64,000 bases of DNA from Cavia porcellus (GCF_034190915.1 NW_026947488.1:7760501-7824500); one strand, 5' to 3'; counted from the first letter of the stretch, positions 22,855 through 34,614 are shown. A program made the numbers and translations. The notes: generated by a model not told the origin, from the letters alone.

Positions 22855-24010
22855 CACTGGTTTATAGATGATAGAGCCCAATTTGTTCAAGACCAGAGCT
22901 TCCCATGAAGCCATGCAGCCTCTCAAACATACATCTATTGAATGAATGCCCAAATGAATGTGCAAATAAGAAATACAGTAGAAGGAAATAGAACGAAAGA
23001 TAAAACTTGAAATGAATGTGTCATGACTGTTCATAATAGTCAGCTTCCACCAGTATGGAGTTTGTTTGCTTTTAAGCATAGTCCATTGGTGAAATTTGGT
23101 ACAATTTCAAGTTGTAGGAATTCACACTAGAACTAGTAGACAGTGTCCTTGGGAATCTGTCTACACTAGTAGACAGTGTCCTTGGGCAGCTTCAATACAT
23201 GTGCCCTAGTGAGTCTGAGGAGCCTTGTAGGTGGACACCACTGTATTTCTAAATTTAGGGAAGTGAAGTCATGTGTTTTCACAGTACCTTAGGATGTAAT
23301 TTTGGGAGCATTTGTGGGCTGAGAACTTTGAGACACAGGCTGTCCTTCCCTGGAAAGGGGAAACACATTCTCACTTGGTAGGGGAAGCTGTGTGTGCTTT
23401 GTGTTGGAGCTCCTACCTGCAGAACATCTCCTTAAGGCTTCCCAACACTGTTATCCTCTGTATTTCCTTCCATAATACCTGCACCCAATGGAAATAAAAT
23501 ATCCAAAAAACCTGAAGATAATTTTGTTGCAATGAAGACATGAAACTTATGATTTATAAATGTGTCAAAGACAAAACATTTTATCTATTTATCTATCTCT
23601 GCCATCTATCTCTCTATCATCTTTCTACCTAACTAGTTTCTGTCCAGTAATTAGCATAATACTAAAAATTATATGAAGAGAGGATATGCTTATGAGATTT
23701 AACTTCATCCTATGTGGGAAAAGGGGTTCCATAGATTAGAGAAGACAGTTTAATATTTGAATAAACTTGGGGTTAGGGTCCTTATCATCAGGAAAAAATG
23801 AATTGGTTATTTTTTTACTCTGGTGAACATTTCTATTGAAATGTTTAAAAAGTTTAGACCCCTTCCAGATGAGGCCAGTGAGGGTCCCTTAGGGCAATGT
23901 AGTAGGGCAGAATGCTTGGAGACTTACTTGGATAGACATGCATTCAGCAGCTCCTCTGCTGTATATTTTTAAAATGTCTTTAAGGAAGTCCCTGGACCTT
24001 TATCAAGCTT
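22855..24010. other. Unassigned sequence with a local duplication
   Basis: A 22-bp segment, 'actagtagacagtgtccttggg', occurs twice at 23,132-23,153 and 23,165-23,186. A TCTA-rich run lies at 23,581-23,622. No gene was recognised. Confidence 0.5.
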
Positions 24011-24011
24011 A

Positions 24012-24102
24012 CTTATTTATTTATTTTGGTACTGGGGATTGAACTCACAATGTCATACTTGCCGGGCAGAAACTTATGCCAATGAGCCAAATTCCCAGCA
24101 CC
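24012..24102 (-). mobile_element. ID-like SINE, older copy
   Basis: In reverse complement it shows 'tttggctcattggcataag', a box B 'gagttcaatcc' and 'ccagtacc', with a TTTATTTATTTA tail. It is more diverged than the copies at 13.25 and 57.1 kb. It sits at the truncated edge of the MaLR internal region that follows. Confidence 0.8.
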
Positions 24103-24106
24103 TGTC

Positions 24107-24799
24107 AACCTTTTTTTCTACTTAAGAGTTAAGGAAACACATGAGACTCTTTTCTCAAAGTGAAGCCATTCACCTTCATAGTTTTTAGGCTTCAGAAGGT
24201 GGAATCCTGTTGGTTCTTGTGATGTTTTCAGTTCATCTTGTCTACCTGTTCATCAATGAAATTCTCTTTGGTTCCTCTTCTGCAGGCTGCAACTTTAATT
24301 TCTGTCTAAACCCACAAAATGTTTAAAATCATTCTTCTGCGCTCTTTGTTTTTGATTTTCAATACAGAGCTGGTTAAAAGCATCCAGCAGTAGCCACGCC
24401 ACCACCTCAAATTACTCTGCCTTGAAAGTTCTTCTGCAAGATTAATCACATCGCCTTTGATATCAGTCTTAGACAAAGTTTCTGGACATGAGCAAAAAGC
24501 AGCACATTTTCTGCCAAAACATAAGACACATGATCTGGAGTCCGACAGCAAATGCAGTCCTCCTTCTCAACGAAACCTGAATCTGGTTTTTACCTGCTGC
24601 CTTTCTATCAGCATTCCAGTCTTCTGAGCTCTAGCCAGAATCTGCTGTCAAGAATAGTTTAAAGCATTCTAGAGCTGTTTCTTCAGCTGGCATTTTCAAA
24701 CGTTTCCAGACTCTTCCCACAAGCCAGTTCCAATGGCTCTTCAGCCACGTGGCCAGGTATAGGCCCAACAATGGCCCCACTTCTGGTACCAAAATCTAC
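24107..24799 (-). mobile_element. ERVL-MaLR internal region, partial
   Basis: It aligns over its length with 42.96-43.55 kb. Shared runs include 'tgcaggctgcaactttaa', 'ccacaaaatgttt', 'tgatttttcaatac'-like, 'agcagtagccacgccac', and 'ccccacttctggtacc'. The last is the primer-binding side: on the minus strand TGGTACCAGAAGTGGGG directly follows the 5' LTR. The internal region has no open frame, as usual for MaLR elements, which lack retroviral genes. Confidence 0.78.
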
Positions 24800-25204
24800 T
24801 GTAATTACTCTTCTCATTGCTGAGACAAAATACTCCACATCCACAGTCAAAGGAGGAAAGGATTATTTAGTTCACGCTCTGCAGAGGTTTCACTCTGTAG
24901 TCAGCTGGCTCTAAAGCAGAGTGGCATAGCAGAGGGGCATTAGAAAGGAGAAACAACCCATGGCAGGGCAGGGCAGGCAGAAGAGAGCAGCAAGCAGCAG
25001 CAGCAGCAGCAGCAGCTTTAAATTCCCCCGCAAGCTACACACCTTAAGGATGGTGCCACTCAGAACTGTGCTAAAGGAGTGAATGGATGTATCCGCAGAC
25101 ACTTAATCCCAGCATGCCATATGCCAGGTCCAGCTGTCTATGAAAAATCCCACCTATGATCACACGGAACTTTGCGGGGAGGATTCTAGATTCAAGCTAC
25201 AACA
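24800..25204 (-). mobile_element. ERVL-MaLR 5' LTR with a CAG run
   Basis: It runs from TGTAATTACTCT to AAGCTACAACA on the plus strand. The family blocks 'gagacaaaatactccaca', 'ggaggaaaggattattta' and 'tagtcagctggctctaaag' are present. An AGC/CAG run occupies about 24,994-25,016 and is not seen in the sibling LTRs. The LTR joins the internal region on its left; the 3' LTR is missing. Confidence 0.85.
24994..25016. repeat. (CAG)n trinucleotide run inside an LTR
   Basis: About eight AGC units lie in the LTR, preceded by 'gcagcaagcagc'. It probably expanded after insertion. Confidence 0.9.
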
Positions 25205-25209
25205 TACAG

Positions 25210-26195
25210 TCGAAGATGCACTGTCATCAGTCCTCCTCAAAACACTGCGTCCTCCTTGAAACACACTTATTCTATCATTCTTGGCAGTTTCTGAAGCAGG
25301 TCTGAAGTTCTCTTTTTGACAGTTTTTGTTGCAGTGTAATGGCTTCTTCGTTGTCTTAAATTAATTCAAAACCTTATTTTTTGATTACCATTTTGACTTG
25401 GGAATGGCCGGAAGTCACATGTTACCAATCCAGTAAGCAGGGTGGATGAAGATGCTCATTAAGGTTTCTAAGAGTTTGTTTCTCCATGGATGGTGTGGCA
25501 GTCACTGTATTTTTGAAGCTATTTTGTAAAAGCGCTTCCAAAATTGCTTCAGAAAATGACAAACAATGTGTTCAAAACAAGGGGGAATGTACCGAAGGAG
25601 ATTAATGGCAACATGATTTTTATTACAATATTTTTTTATTTAATTACACATCGTATCTTTTGATCAGCCCTTATATATCTGCAGAAAGTGGTTGCCAGTG
25701 ACTAGTCTGTTAACTTTTTAATGACATTCCTTATCATCTTTCTCATATTCCTTTTTGGATGGGCACCTGAACATTTATTGTGATCATATTCTGATGATAG
25801 AAACCCATCAATAAACTTAAATGTATTTTACTCTTGTAGACTTCTTTCTTTTAAACGTAGCCTGACATGCACCTGGATAAAGTCCCTAATGAAACTGTTG
25901 TTTTGATACCTTTAGTTTGAAATGTCATTGCTTTCCACACAGAGAAAGCACATATTAATGAAATACTACTTTAGGATCTTAGAAATCTGCATCAAAAAAG
26001 CCCTTAGGACAGTATAAATACTTTTTATCCAGCTGTTACTTCAGTTAACAGCAAGCACAGAGTTTGGCTACAGAATTGGGTATCAAGGAACATGCCCCAT
26101 GCCTGCCATTCAAGGGGCAAAGTACTCACTGGCTCAGGCTTCCCCAGGGCCCTCCAGCCTTCTGCTGTCCTGAGGGTTGTCTTTCTCTTCTTGTA
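25210..26195. other. Unassigned AT-rich sequence
   Basis: No gene or repeat was recognised with confidence. A T-rich stretch lies at 25,617-25,640. Confidence 0.4.
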
Positions 26196-26201
26196 GGTCT
26201 C

Positions 26202-26547
26202 TGTCTTAGTTACTTTTTACTGGTCACTGAGACAAAATACCTGATGCCCAAAGTTGGGAAAGGAAAGGTTTATTTCTTACAGTTTTTGGAGGTTTCAGTC
26301 CAAACTCAGTTGGCTCCAAGGAAGGGTGGCATGGTGGGGCCGCAGTTCATGGCAGCTGCAAACAGCAAGGTGGAACCTGGCAAGAGAGAGAGAGAGACAC
26401 CTTTTTCCTGCCATTGCACTGTATGCTGGCTCCACCCCTAGGCGGGTGTAGCACTGACACCAACAATCCAAGTGTTAGACAATGAACCAATCACAAGTGC
26501 ATCATGTAAATGCATGAGGCCTGGGGCCACCAACATAAACTATGACA
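26202..26547 (-). mobile_element. ERVL-MaLR solo LTR
   Basis: It is bounded by TGTCTTAGTTAC and AACTATGACA. The blocks 'gagacaaaatacctgatgcc', 'ggaaaggtttatttctta' and 'gttggctccaaggaag' match the other LTRs. The 5-bp flanks are GTCTC and GTGAC, an imperfect duplication. A (GA)n run lies at 26,382-26,398. Open frames of 125 and 65 codons crossing it are incidental. Confidence 0.85.
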
Positions 26548-26689
26548 GTGACTAATGCAACTTACCTCAGGCCTCGTGTTTCTTGATAAGTCTGTGATTC
26601 TTTGGTAAGGGTTTTGTTTTTACTGTCTTTAAAATACAGGCAGAGGACACAGTTGGAGAATAAAAATGCATTCACCTATGATTTTATTT

Positions 26690-27760
26690 ATTCTTTCTCT
26701 AGCTATCTTTCCTTCTACCCATCATGTCATTCTGTCCATCCTTTCATCCACCCTACAACACACAGTGTTCAATTAAATGATTCACTCCATCCCGTATCTG
26801 TGACGTGTCCACTGCATGTCCAGAACCTTGTCAGTGCTTGGTGCTGGTCATGGACAGGTGAGAAAAGATGGTCCTGACTCTGAATTTCATAGAGCTTAGA
26901 CTCAAGGAGGAGAGAAAAATTAATAAAATAATTCTACAAATACATTTATATTAATGTATATCCTACACATTTGATAGATACAGAGAAACATAAATAGGGG
27001 AATCTGGAGGGCTTGTGATCATAAAAAGGGAGAGATAATTTAATCAACGAAGCACTGGCATTTTTCCTAAGACAATGAAGACTGTGTGATGTCCACAGAA
27101 TTAAGTAAGAATTATTTAGAAAAAGAAAAGCATGGCAAGCCTTACTGGAGAGGAGCAGTGTACGCTGACTCCACTGAGCAAGCGTGGTGGGAGGGACTGG
27201 AAACCCTGGGTGTGCCTGGAGCGGAGAGAGGAGGAGGAGGATGAGAAGGAGGAGAAGGAGAAGGGTAAGAAAACCAGTGGGGAGCTTGGTAGATCAGGCC
27301 GTGTAGAGCTTTGGAGGCCAAATTAAGGACTTTAACAAAATCCTAGAGTGTGCAGAACACACCAGAGACCTCTGAGCAGGAGCAGCCATCAGCTCAGCAA
27401 GAGAGCAGGCTGCAGAGGCTGCGTGATTCAGTGTGGATGGCTGCCAGGGGGGGGGGCTGGGAGAGGGAAGGGTTTGGAAGGCTACCAAATGTGGAGACTG
27501 ATGCAGGAAGGACCCTTTTATTCTAGGATCCTGGAAACCACTTGGAGCCTGCAGACAGATGAAGTGACAAACTAAGAGGCGTGAGGGCAGCGGTGTGTGC
27601 AGACATCTGAAACAAAAGTTAGAGTAGACAGACTCCTTTCTCAGGTTTGGGACTTAACATGGTTATAAAAAAAAAGGAGGGACTCAGGAGGCATTTCAGG
27701 TTGGCAGGACTAAGTGAACAAAGCCATGAAGGACGGGATTTTCAGTGTGTATACAGAGGA
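26690..27760 (-). mobile_element. L2 LINE, about 1 kb (antisense)
   Basis: The region follows antisense L2 for a long distance: 'cagtgcttggtgctggtc', 'catagagcttagactcaagg', 'aattctacaaatacattta', then 'gatcaggccgtgtagagctt', 'ggaggccaaattaaggactt' and 'gggactcaggaggcatttc'. It contains a GGA/GAA-rich run at 27,222-27,265 and a G8 run near 27,449. It has no reverse-transcriptase coding part left. Confidence 0.65.
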
Positions 27761-27764
27761 AGCA

Positions 27765-29585
27765 GAGGAGGCTAATGAAAAATAAATGATGAGATAAATA
27801 GTACTTGATATGTGGGGCAGTGTTTTCCAACAAAATGATTAGCTCTACTTTTTATCTCATGGACAAATCTCACAAAGCAAAGCCAAACAAAACCAGTAAA
27901 CACACAACAAAATATAAGAAAAAGCCAGCACAAAGTGGCTTAATGCAAAAGGTAAATATATTTGATCATCTAAGTGAGAAATGAATGTGCAAAGGACTTC
28001 AGGTAAAGCTGGATCCAGGTGCTTAAATAATGGAGCCAAGACATTTTCTTTCTCTATCCATTGGCCCTTCTTTTTTACAGACTGGTTGCATTGCCAGAAA
28101 AACCCCTTTTCAGTGGCCAGATGGTCTCAGAAGATCTAGGGTTACCTCTTGCCAGCTAGACAACTCTGGGAATAGAGTCTCCACTTATTAATGATTTTGG
28201 CAATATCAGTTTTACTGGCCCTGCTTATTTCAGATATCCATCCATGAAGCAATAGCTGAGACCTACAGATTCCAATTAGCTTGGCTTGAACTATATGATT
28301 GTCTCTTCTCCAAGCCAAATGAGTTGGGAAAAGGGAGGGACTTTTCTCCACTGGAAGGAAGATTGATGTTATAATAAGAGGCGAACATATGTCTTGGGAA
28401 AGTGAATTCAAAGAAACATGCAACACACTTATTTTTATTTCACATGTTTCTAAATGGGTAATTTGATGAGCTTGAGGGAGGAATTCCATTGTAAGATTCC
28501 TTTTCGACTGAACAGAGCAAATTGCGATACCTTAGGGCACAATATTAATGTATAAGGACCTCAAAAGATTGACTCTTTATAGAATAACTATGTCTTTCCT
28601 CTATCCTTGAGAGGAATGTTCCAGAAGGTAAAAAGTCCCCCAAAATTCTCCAAAGGTCTGACTCTCTCTGACTAGAGTCAAGGATCACGCTCAGACTCTG
28701 CCCTATGCTTATAAACTGGCATTGATTTGTTCATCTGCTCTCTTATAAAACAGCATTAAGGTTGTCATAAAATTGGGAATCAAGTCAGATCTGGGAGGTG
28801 AAATAAACTTCAGTCCTTCTTTCTCATTTTCTAGTAGAGAGAGAGATTGATATGGGTTTTTGATCATAATTCAAGCAGGATATACTCTTGACAATGATTC
28901 AAGAGAGGTATCTAATGCTGAGCCTTTATTCTCTCATAAGTTATTTTTTCCATGTTCTTCTCTGAATTATTTCATCCTTCAGATTTTTTTAAAATTTAAT
29001 TTTATGTTCTTTTCATTTTATCTTGATTAAGCTTTGAAAGGCCTTTCTGAGAAACTTACTCTGGCTGATAATTAATTTTAAGGTATTCTCTCCCAGTTTG
29101 TAATAGCTTTTGTTATTGTATAATTAAAAACAAAATTAAAATATTTCTGCCCCCTCACTTTTGTGAAGCCTATAATCCAGTTCCTGGCGACGACTGGGAT
29201 GTCACCATCAGATGCAGAGCCTGGAGTGTTCACTATCTGTTGCAACTAAATTAAAACTCCAATAAGAGGAAACAAAGTAAATATTAAATCATTTCTCAGA
29301 AATGATGAGGTTTGAGGATAATGAATTCCTCCCACCATTCTGCAATTCTTCTCTGGTCTTTTCAGGGTTGTAAGACTGATAGGTGCCAGCACCTGCCTCC
29401 CTCCTGGGCCTTACAGATTGCCACTGAACCGACACAGTGCTAACCTCAGTCAAAGGAGAAAGACACAAAAGGGAGCCATGCAGGACAGGATTTCTTTTCC
29501 TCTCCACTCTAACCTTTTCAGACGTATGCAGAAGACAGAATTTTCAACATGGTTCACCCAGGATTCTCATGTCTGGGTTATTTCA
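27765..29585. other. Unassigned; possible ancient repeat at 27.86-28.40 kb
   Basis: The segment 27,860-28,400 contains 'ctggatccaggtgcttaaataatg'-type text and 'tactggccctgcttatttc', which resembles a widespread old mammalian repeat that I cannot name with certainty. The rest, including AT-rich 28.9-29.15 kb, shows no gene. Confidence 0.35.
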
Positions 29586-29589
29586 ATCA

Positions 29590-30106
29590 AACACAAACCT
29601 AGATGCTGATGTGAAATGATTTTGCAGATGTGGAATCTTGAGTCAACTGACCTCCAGATATGCAGATTATTTGGGTGAATCTGACCAATCAGGTGAGTCC
29701 TTCAAAGTTGAGGCAATTTTATTGGCTCGGTTCAGTCAGAACAGCTTGAAAGAGGACTCAGTGGAGTATGGCGATCCTGTTTTGAAGATGCAGGGAGCCA
29801 CCTGGAAGGGCCATGTGGATGCCAACAGCAGCTTCCAGTCAAAGGCAGCCAAGCATGAGACCTCAAGGAACTGATTTTCGCAACCACCTGAACAGGGCTG
29901 GAAGCAAATGTTTCCCCAGGTTCTCTCCTGAGTGATTTGTGCTAGCATCTTGGTATCAGTCTGGAGAGACCCTGAGAAGGAACCCAGTGAACCAGCCTAG
30001 GCTCTGGCTTTTCTTCCAGACCTGCAAAACTGTGAGATAATAAAAAATGGTGTTTTCAGTGGTGAAGTTTGTGGCAAATTGTTACAAGCATAGAAAACCC
30101 ATACAG
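29590..30106 (+). mobile_element. MLT1-like ERVL-MaLR LTR (plus)
   Basis: The sequence follows the MLT1 LTR in sense order: 'gatgtggaatcttgagtc', 'gattatttgggtgaatctg', 'accacctgaacagggctgg' region, 'cttccagacctgcaaaactg', 'tgagataataaaaaatggtg', 'gtgaagtttgtggcaaattg' and 'ttacaagcatagaaaaccc'. The AATAAA-like signal before the end fits the LTR polyadenylation region. Small open frames here are incidental. Confidence 0.78.
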
Positions 30107-30369
30107 GAGTTTAAAAGCCAGATACAGAAAGTTAGTTACGCAGAAATAACTGGACACCAAGACATGGACATAGATCTCCCACACTTCCAAGTCAGGCTCC
30201 ACAAAGGCAGCAATGTGTCCAAGCTGCTAAAGAGACAACAGCATGGAAATGATGTCATGTGATGAAGGAGATCAGTAAGTACGACAAATAAGTACTAATA
30301 AAAACTAACATTTAAAAAAAGAAGTACTGTTTCTCAGTGAAGCACAAAAAGAAAAATGAAGCCTAATGA

Positions 30370-30600
30370 TAATACGTGCTACATTATGGCATTTTGGTCG
30401 ACAGACTGCACAAATGTCAGTGGTGCCTTAAGATTATGTTACTTAGTGATGTCGTGGCCACTTTGGATCATGGAAGTCCACTGTGTTTTGTTCATAGGTC
30501 AACAAAGTCACCTGCCCATGCCTGTCTCAGAACATAGCCAGGTCATTAAGGGGTACATACCTGCTCACATGATTTATTTCTCTTCCTGGTTTTTAAAATA
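30370..30600 (-). mobile_element. MER2/Tigger-like DNA transposon remnant
   Basis: It begins with a decayed terminal repeat ('acattatggcattttggtc') followed by 'cagtggtgccttaagattatg', 'agtgatgtcgtggcc' and 'tcataggtcaacaaagtc'. This is the reverse complement order of the copy at 5.47-5.82 kb. No transposase frame remains. The orientation label is relative to that copy. Confidence 0.6.
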
Positions 30601-30604
30601 CGTT

Positions 30605-31875
30605 AGTGACGCTGTTTCATAAAACAAATTGCAGAGCAGCAAGAGAAAGAGAAACTCTGGCACAATGTTCCAAGGTGGGAACAGTGCGCCTACCTAATTC
30701 CTATTAAACAGTGAAAAATACCAAATGAATGAACAAAAGAGAGAGAGAAACCTGTCAATGTCCGGGACTGTTTTTGGGTTGTAATCACTGGCAAGGGAGT
30801 GTTATTGGCATCTACTGAGGGGAACCAGAAAAGCTGCTTATCACCCTACAAAGCACAGGCCGCCTCCCCAAGTCCTCACAACACAGCGGGAGTTTATCAG
30901 GCTCATCATTCAATATTGCCAAGGTTGGCAGATCCTAAACTAAAAGATTTTGAGCTTGCTTTGGCAGCGCATATACTAAAAGTAAAGCATCTTTATTTTG
31001 CAGAGTTCTAGGATAGACAGGGTCAGCTTCTTCTTCCTTTCTTTCCTATGAAGGCACTGGTTCTCAGAGAGAACACATTCTTGATGGTTTTCCAAAATAT
31101 TTTACCGTCTGCCTCAAATTCATTTTTTGAAATCTGTTTTCTTACCTCCTACCAATTTACAAGGCCATTTGTTAGCCTTATCCCTATGCCTGCCTATAAA
31201 AGCTAACATCAAAGAGAAGCATTGTAGTCAGTGTTTACAAGGGAAAAGATTTAATACAGGATGCATAATTTATAAAATTATTTTATAATATTCACCCAAA
31301 GAGTCAAATGCAAAGGAGTGCGGGAGTTCTGTCCATACTCTAGATACCCAAAGAATCCAGAAGAGGCCCTGGATCTCATGACAATGTCCTGCATGAGTCA
31401 TGCAAATCTATATCATGAGTCAGCACTATGAAGACACAAAACTCAGCAGGGGGTGCTGGAAAGTGTGCACGAGGGGTTGGAAGGATCAGAGCCAGCAGGC
31501 TGAGGAGTCTGCACTGGAGCCAGGAAGCGCTGCTCAAGGTAAGGACCATCTGGTCCTTGCTCAGTGACAGTGAGGACCTAATCTCCTCCGATGATGAAAA
31601 CAGCTGAGTTCATATCAGGAGAGCCAGTGTGACAAGCTTCTCTGGCACACTCTCTTCTCCTCTGGATCTGCTTTTATGTTGTTGACCACAGTCCTCAGGT
31701 GGACCTTCCACACCCAGAGCCTCGCTGCTTTGGCTCAGTTGGGCATTGCAAGTTGGCCATGAGTTAATCCACCACCAGAAGAAGCTCCATGCCAGGAACT
31801 GTAGATGCCGGAGACTGGCTACAGGATGTGTAGGTTTATAATTGGCAATGTCCCCTTATTATGGCCTCATGGGAT
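30605..31875. other. Unassigned sequence holding a U6-like fragment
   Basis: Apart from the U6-derived stretch at 30,952-30,981 no gene was recognised. A donor-like site (CAAG|GTAAGG) lies near 31,547 without a clear partner. Confidence 0.4.
30952..30981 (+). pseudogene. U6 snRNA 5' fragment
   Basis: The stretch 'gagcttgctttggcagcg' followed by 'catatactaaaa' matches the first 30 or so bases of U6 snRNA, including 'CATATACTAAAA', with about three mismatches. The match stops abruptly before the ACAGAGA box, so it cannot encode a working snRNA. No TATA box or proximal sequence element was seen upstream. U6 pieces are commonly reverse-transcribed by L1 machinery. Confidence 0.75.
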
Positions 31876-31879
31876 TTTT

Positions 31880-31995
31880 ATTACTCCTGTTTCACAGATG
31901 GAAAAACTCAAAGAGTAGAGAATCTGGGTAATATTTCCAAGATGGGAATGGCAGAACCACATCTTAACTCCAAATCCTATGATCCTAACAGTACC
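31880..31995 (+). repeat. MIR SINE 3' half
   Basis: It reads 'attactcctgtttcacagatgg'-type sequence, 'aaaaactcaaagagtagag', 'gggtaatatttccaagatgg' and 'cagaaccacatcttaactcc', in MIR order. Confidence 0.65.
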
Positions 31996-32149
31996 TATGT
32001 CCTCTTCTTCATCCTTTCTGACTGTTCTTACTTCAGAGTTTAGTTTTAGAAATTTCCCTGCTGATCTTTCCCACTCTGACCTTTATCCCCACACGTTAAC
32101 GCCTCCATTTTCCTATTCCCGACTTTCTATTATTTCCAATCTGCTCACA

Positions 32150-32430
32150 TAACTCCTTATCGGAGCACATCGCTACAGTATATGATTATTTTGCCACTTC
32201 CTTATCTAATATAAGTAAAATGGAAAACAGGAACAATTTATCACTTTCCACACAGCAACCAGAGCCATGTTTTCAAAAATATACATTTATTTGTGTCTCG
32301 CTATCTTGCATAAAACCCTCAACAGTTCCCCATTTCTTAAGATAATGTGACCCACAAGGCTCTGCACAGTCTGACTCTCACCTGTCTCTCTGGGCTCTGG
32401 TCGGCCAGGCTGAGGGCACAGAGATTGAAA
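32150..32430 (+). mobile_element. L2 LINE fragment
   Basis: The recognisable part is 'ccctcaacagttccccatt', 'cttaagataatgtgacccac', 'aaggctctgcacagtctgac' and 'tctcacctgtctctctggg', the region before the L2 3' end. Confidence 0.68.
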
Positions 32431-32434
32431 ACTT

Positions 32435-33190
32435 TGTAAGAATTCAGTCTCCCTGGGAGCTCACGTCTCACACAGAAGCCCAAATAGATGCTATTGTTTG
32501 GTTGGTGGATTTATTTCTTCCATCTACTGATCTTCATTAGAAAAAAAGTGCCCACACTTGGGTGACAGATTCATTATTGTTTGACTCAGAAATTGCACTG
32601 GAAGTTTTCTGAGCAGAAGTAACCATCTGCTGCAAATTATATCCTAACTACTTAGCATAATTCCCATAGACACTCAATAGATATATGTCAAATCATGTAA
32701 ACATATAATTTGTACATGTATATATAGATATATATATAACTATATTCAGAGGTGTATAACTCATAGAATTTACATATACAAGGACCAATCAAAATATATA
32801 ATGAATATTTACACTTTTAAAACCTATTATAGTAAAAGATATACTGCCAGGGGCCCCCTTCAGAATATTCCCCCTCTCTTTGAACACACTTTTCCCACTG
32901 TTTTCATCACTTTCTGAAGCAGCTCTGGACGTTCCCTTTCATGTCTTTAATTGTGCTGTCATACCTACCTCAAGGTCCTCAACTGATTCAAAATATATAC
33001 CTTTCATACATATGGTTATAATCCCCACAAAAATGCACTGTTCGAATTCTCATGCTGTTATCCTGAAACTGCTTTTAACTACCTGGTGATGTAAGTCAGG
33101 AGATGCTCATGAGCTGGAGCTGTGAGCCATCCTCCAAACACCTAATAATACTCTTTTTGTACATCACTCTTATTTGTTGCTTACCTACTT
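32435..33190. other. Unassigned sequence
   Basis: AT-rich with 'tatata' clusters at 32,716-32,745. No gene was recognised. Confidence 0.4.
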
Positions 33191-33194
33191 ACTT

Positions 33195-33330
33195 ATTCAT
33201 GAGGCATGTACTAAATCTACGTATCAGCCATTGTGCTGGGTTTGGAGTATATGCAAATCAATAACCACAATCTCTGTCCTCCGTTCTGGATAGCGAAGGG
33301 AACTGACACAGATTCAACCCATTAGACAAT
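33195..33330 (-). mobile_element. L2 LINE 3' terminal fragment (antisense), weak
   Basis: It shows 'cttattcatgaggcatgtac', 'gccattgtgctgggtttgg' and 'caatctctgtcctccg', which fit the antisense L2 terminus. The match is diverged. Confidence 0.5.
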
Positions 33331-33764
33331 GGCATTGTTCTTGTTGCAATAGAAATATGAGTGAGAGGCGATGTTTCAAGCCTGAGCAACAGAAAACGAT
33401 TGTGTTTGTAGAACAAATGCTCCACATTTTCTGTGTTGATAGGCTTAACTGCTAAAAATGATATTAATTATGTCCTGTTGGTCAAGAGCTTTCTGTTTTA
33501 CAAAATGCTTTCAGATACTTTATTTCCCTTCGTCCTCCACCAGGTCTGGAGCCAAGTGGCAGGCAGCACAGACTCTCTGATGGCCAAAAGAAAGCTATGT
33601 AAAGTGATTGGCTTTGCTTAAACCTATAGTTGTAGGACCTGAGGATCTTGGGGACTGGGGTGGTCCCTGAGGTGGGGCTGCAATGGCAGGCTGATGGGGG
33701 CAGCGGGACTTTGATGCATTGAGAAAGATTATTTGTCAACTGTTTCAGGTACATTTTGATACTT

Positions 33765-33905
33765 TGTCTTAGTTACTTTTGTTGTTGCTGAGACAAAATA
33801 CCCACACCCTCAAGTTAAGGGAGGAAAAGTGTATTTGTTTTACAGTGTGTGGAGGTTCCAGTTCATAGTGGGCTCCAAGGCAGGATAGCATAGGAAATAC
33901 ACATC
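33765..33905 (-). mobile_element. ERVL-MaLR LTR fragment
   Basis: It begins TGTCTTAGTTACTTTTGTTG and continues 'gagacaaaatacccaca', 'agggaggaaaagtgtattt', 'gtgtggaggttccagttc' and 'gctccaaggcaggata'. It ends after about 140 bp, so the LTR is truncated at its 5' side. Confidence 0.8.
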
Positions 33906-34429
33906 ATAGAGCCTTGAACTCAGCTGATCATTGGCCGACTTCCAAATGGTATTATGTCTATTAATCTATGTTTTCTTGCTCTACATACTTTATTCATTTC
34001 TTTTTAAAAAGTAATTTTTTAGCATAAAAACTATATAATGCACACTTAAAAATAAAAAAAATAATATGAAACGGAAGTGAATTTTTCTTAACTTCCACCC
34101 TAAAGAGTCTCTCAATCCTTTCCACAGTTGCAGTGACAACTTCTTCTGCATTGATAATGATGCATTTACATGAAATACTGCTAAATACAAGCAGGGATTT
34201 ACAGCCTTCATCCTCACGCACATGATCCTTGTGTTTTTTCCTTACTGTATCTTTCTGGATCACTGTATGCAGATTTTGCAGTTTGTTGCATAGCTGTAGA
34301 GAACAACACTACAGCAACCATTTCTTAATCATTCACACACTTGTGTGTGCACATACATAGTTCAACTCTTTGTGAAACACCCACAAAACTGCACAGACAA
34401 TCTATATGTCATACCATAAGCCAGTCCAC

Positions 34430-34612
34430 TAAATTGAGGGAGCAAAAACTAAACTATAAAGGCCAGATCTGGCTTGTCACTTTGTGAATATAGCTTTGCC
34501 GGGACTCAGAGACCATTTGTGTGTGTAACAGCAGAGTGTGTAGTTGTGACAGAGACTCCAGGGCAGACAACACCCAAGTTATTTCTATCTGAATTCTGTA
34601 GCAAAGTGTGCT
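34430..34612 (+). mobile_element. MER5A-type hAT DNA transposon remnant
   Basis: It contains 'ctataaaggccagatctgg', 'cagagaccatttgtgtgtg', 'cagcagagtgtgtagttgtg' and 'acagagactccagg', in MER5A sense order. It is a second copy of the family seen at 3.6 kb. Confidence 0.72.
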
Positions 34613-34614
34613 GA

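Noticed and set aside
23581..23622. CRISPR-like array or other prokaryotic feature
   Set aside because: It is a simple TCTA-rich tract; the window is clearly mammalian and no spaced repeat array is present.
30952..30981. Functional U6 snRNA gene
   Set aside because: Only the first 30 or so bases are present and the essential ACAGAGA and 3' regions are missing.
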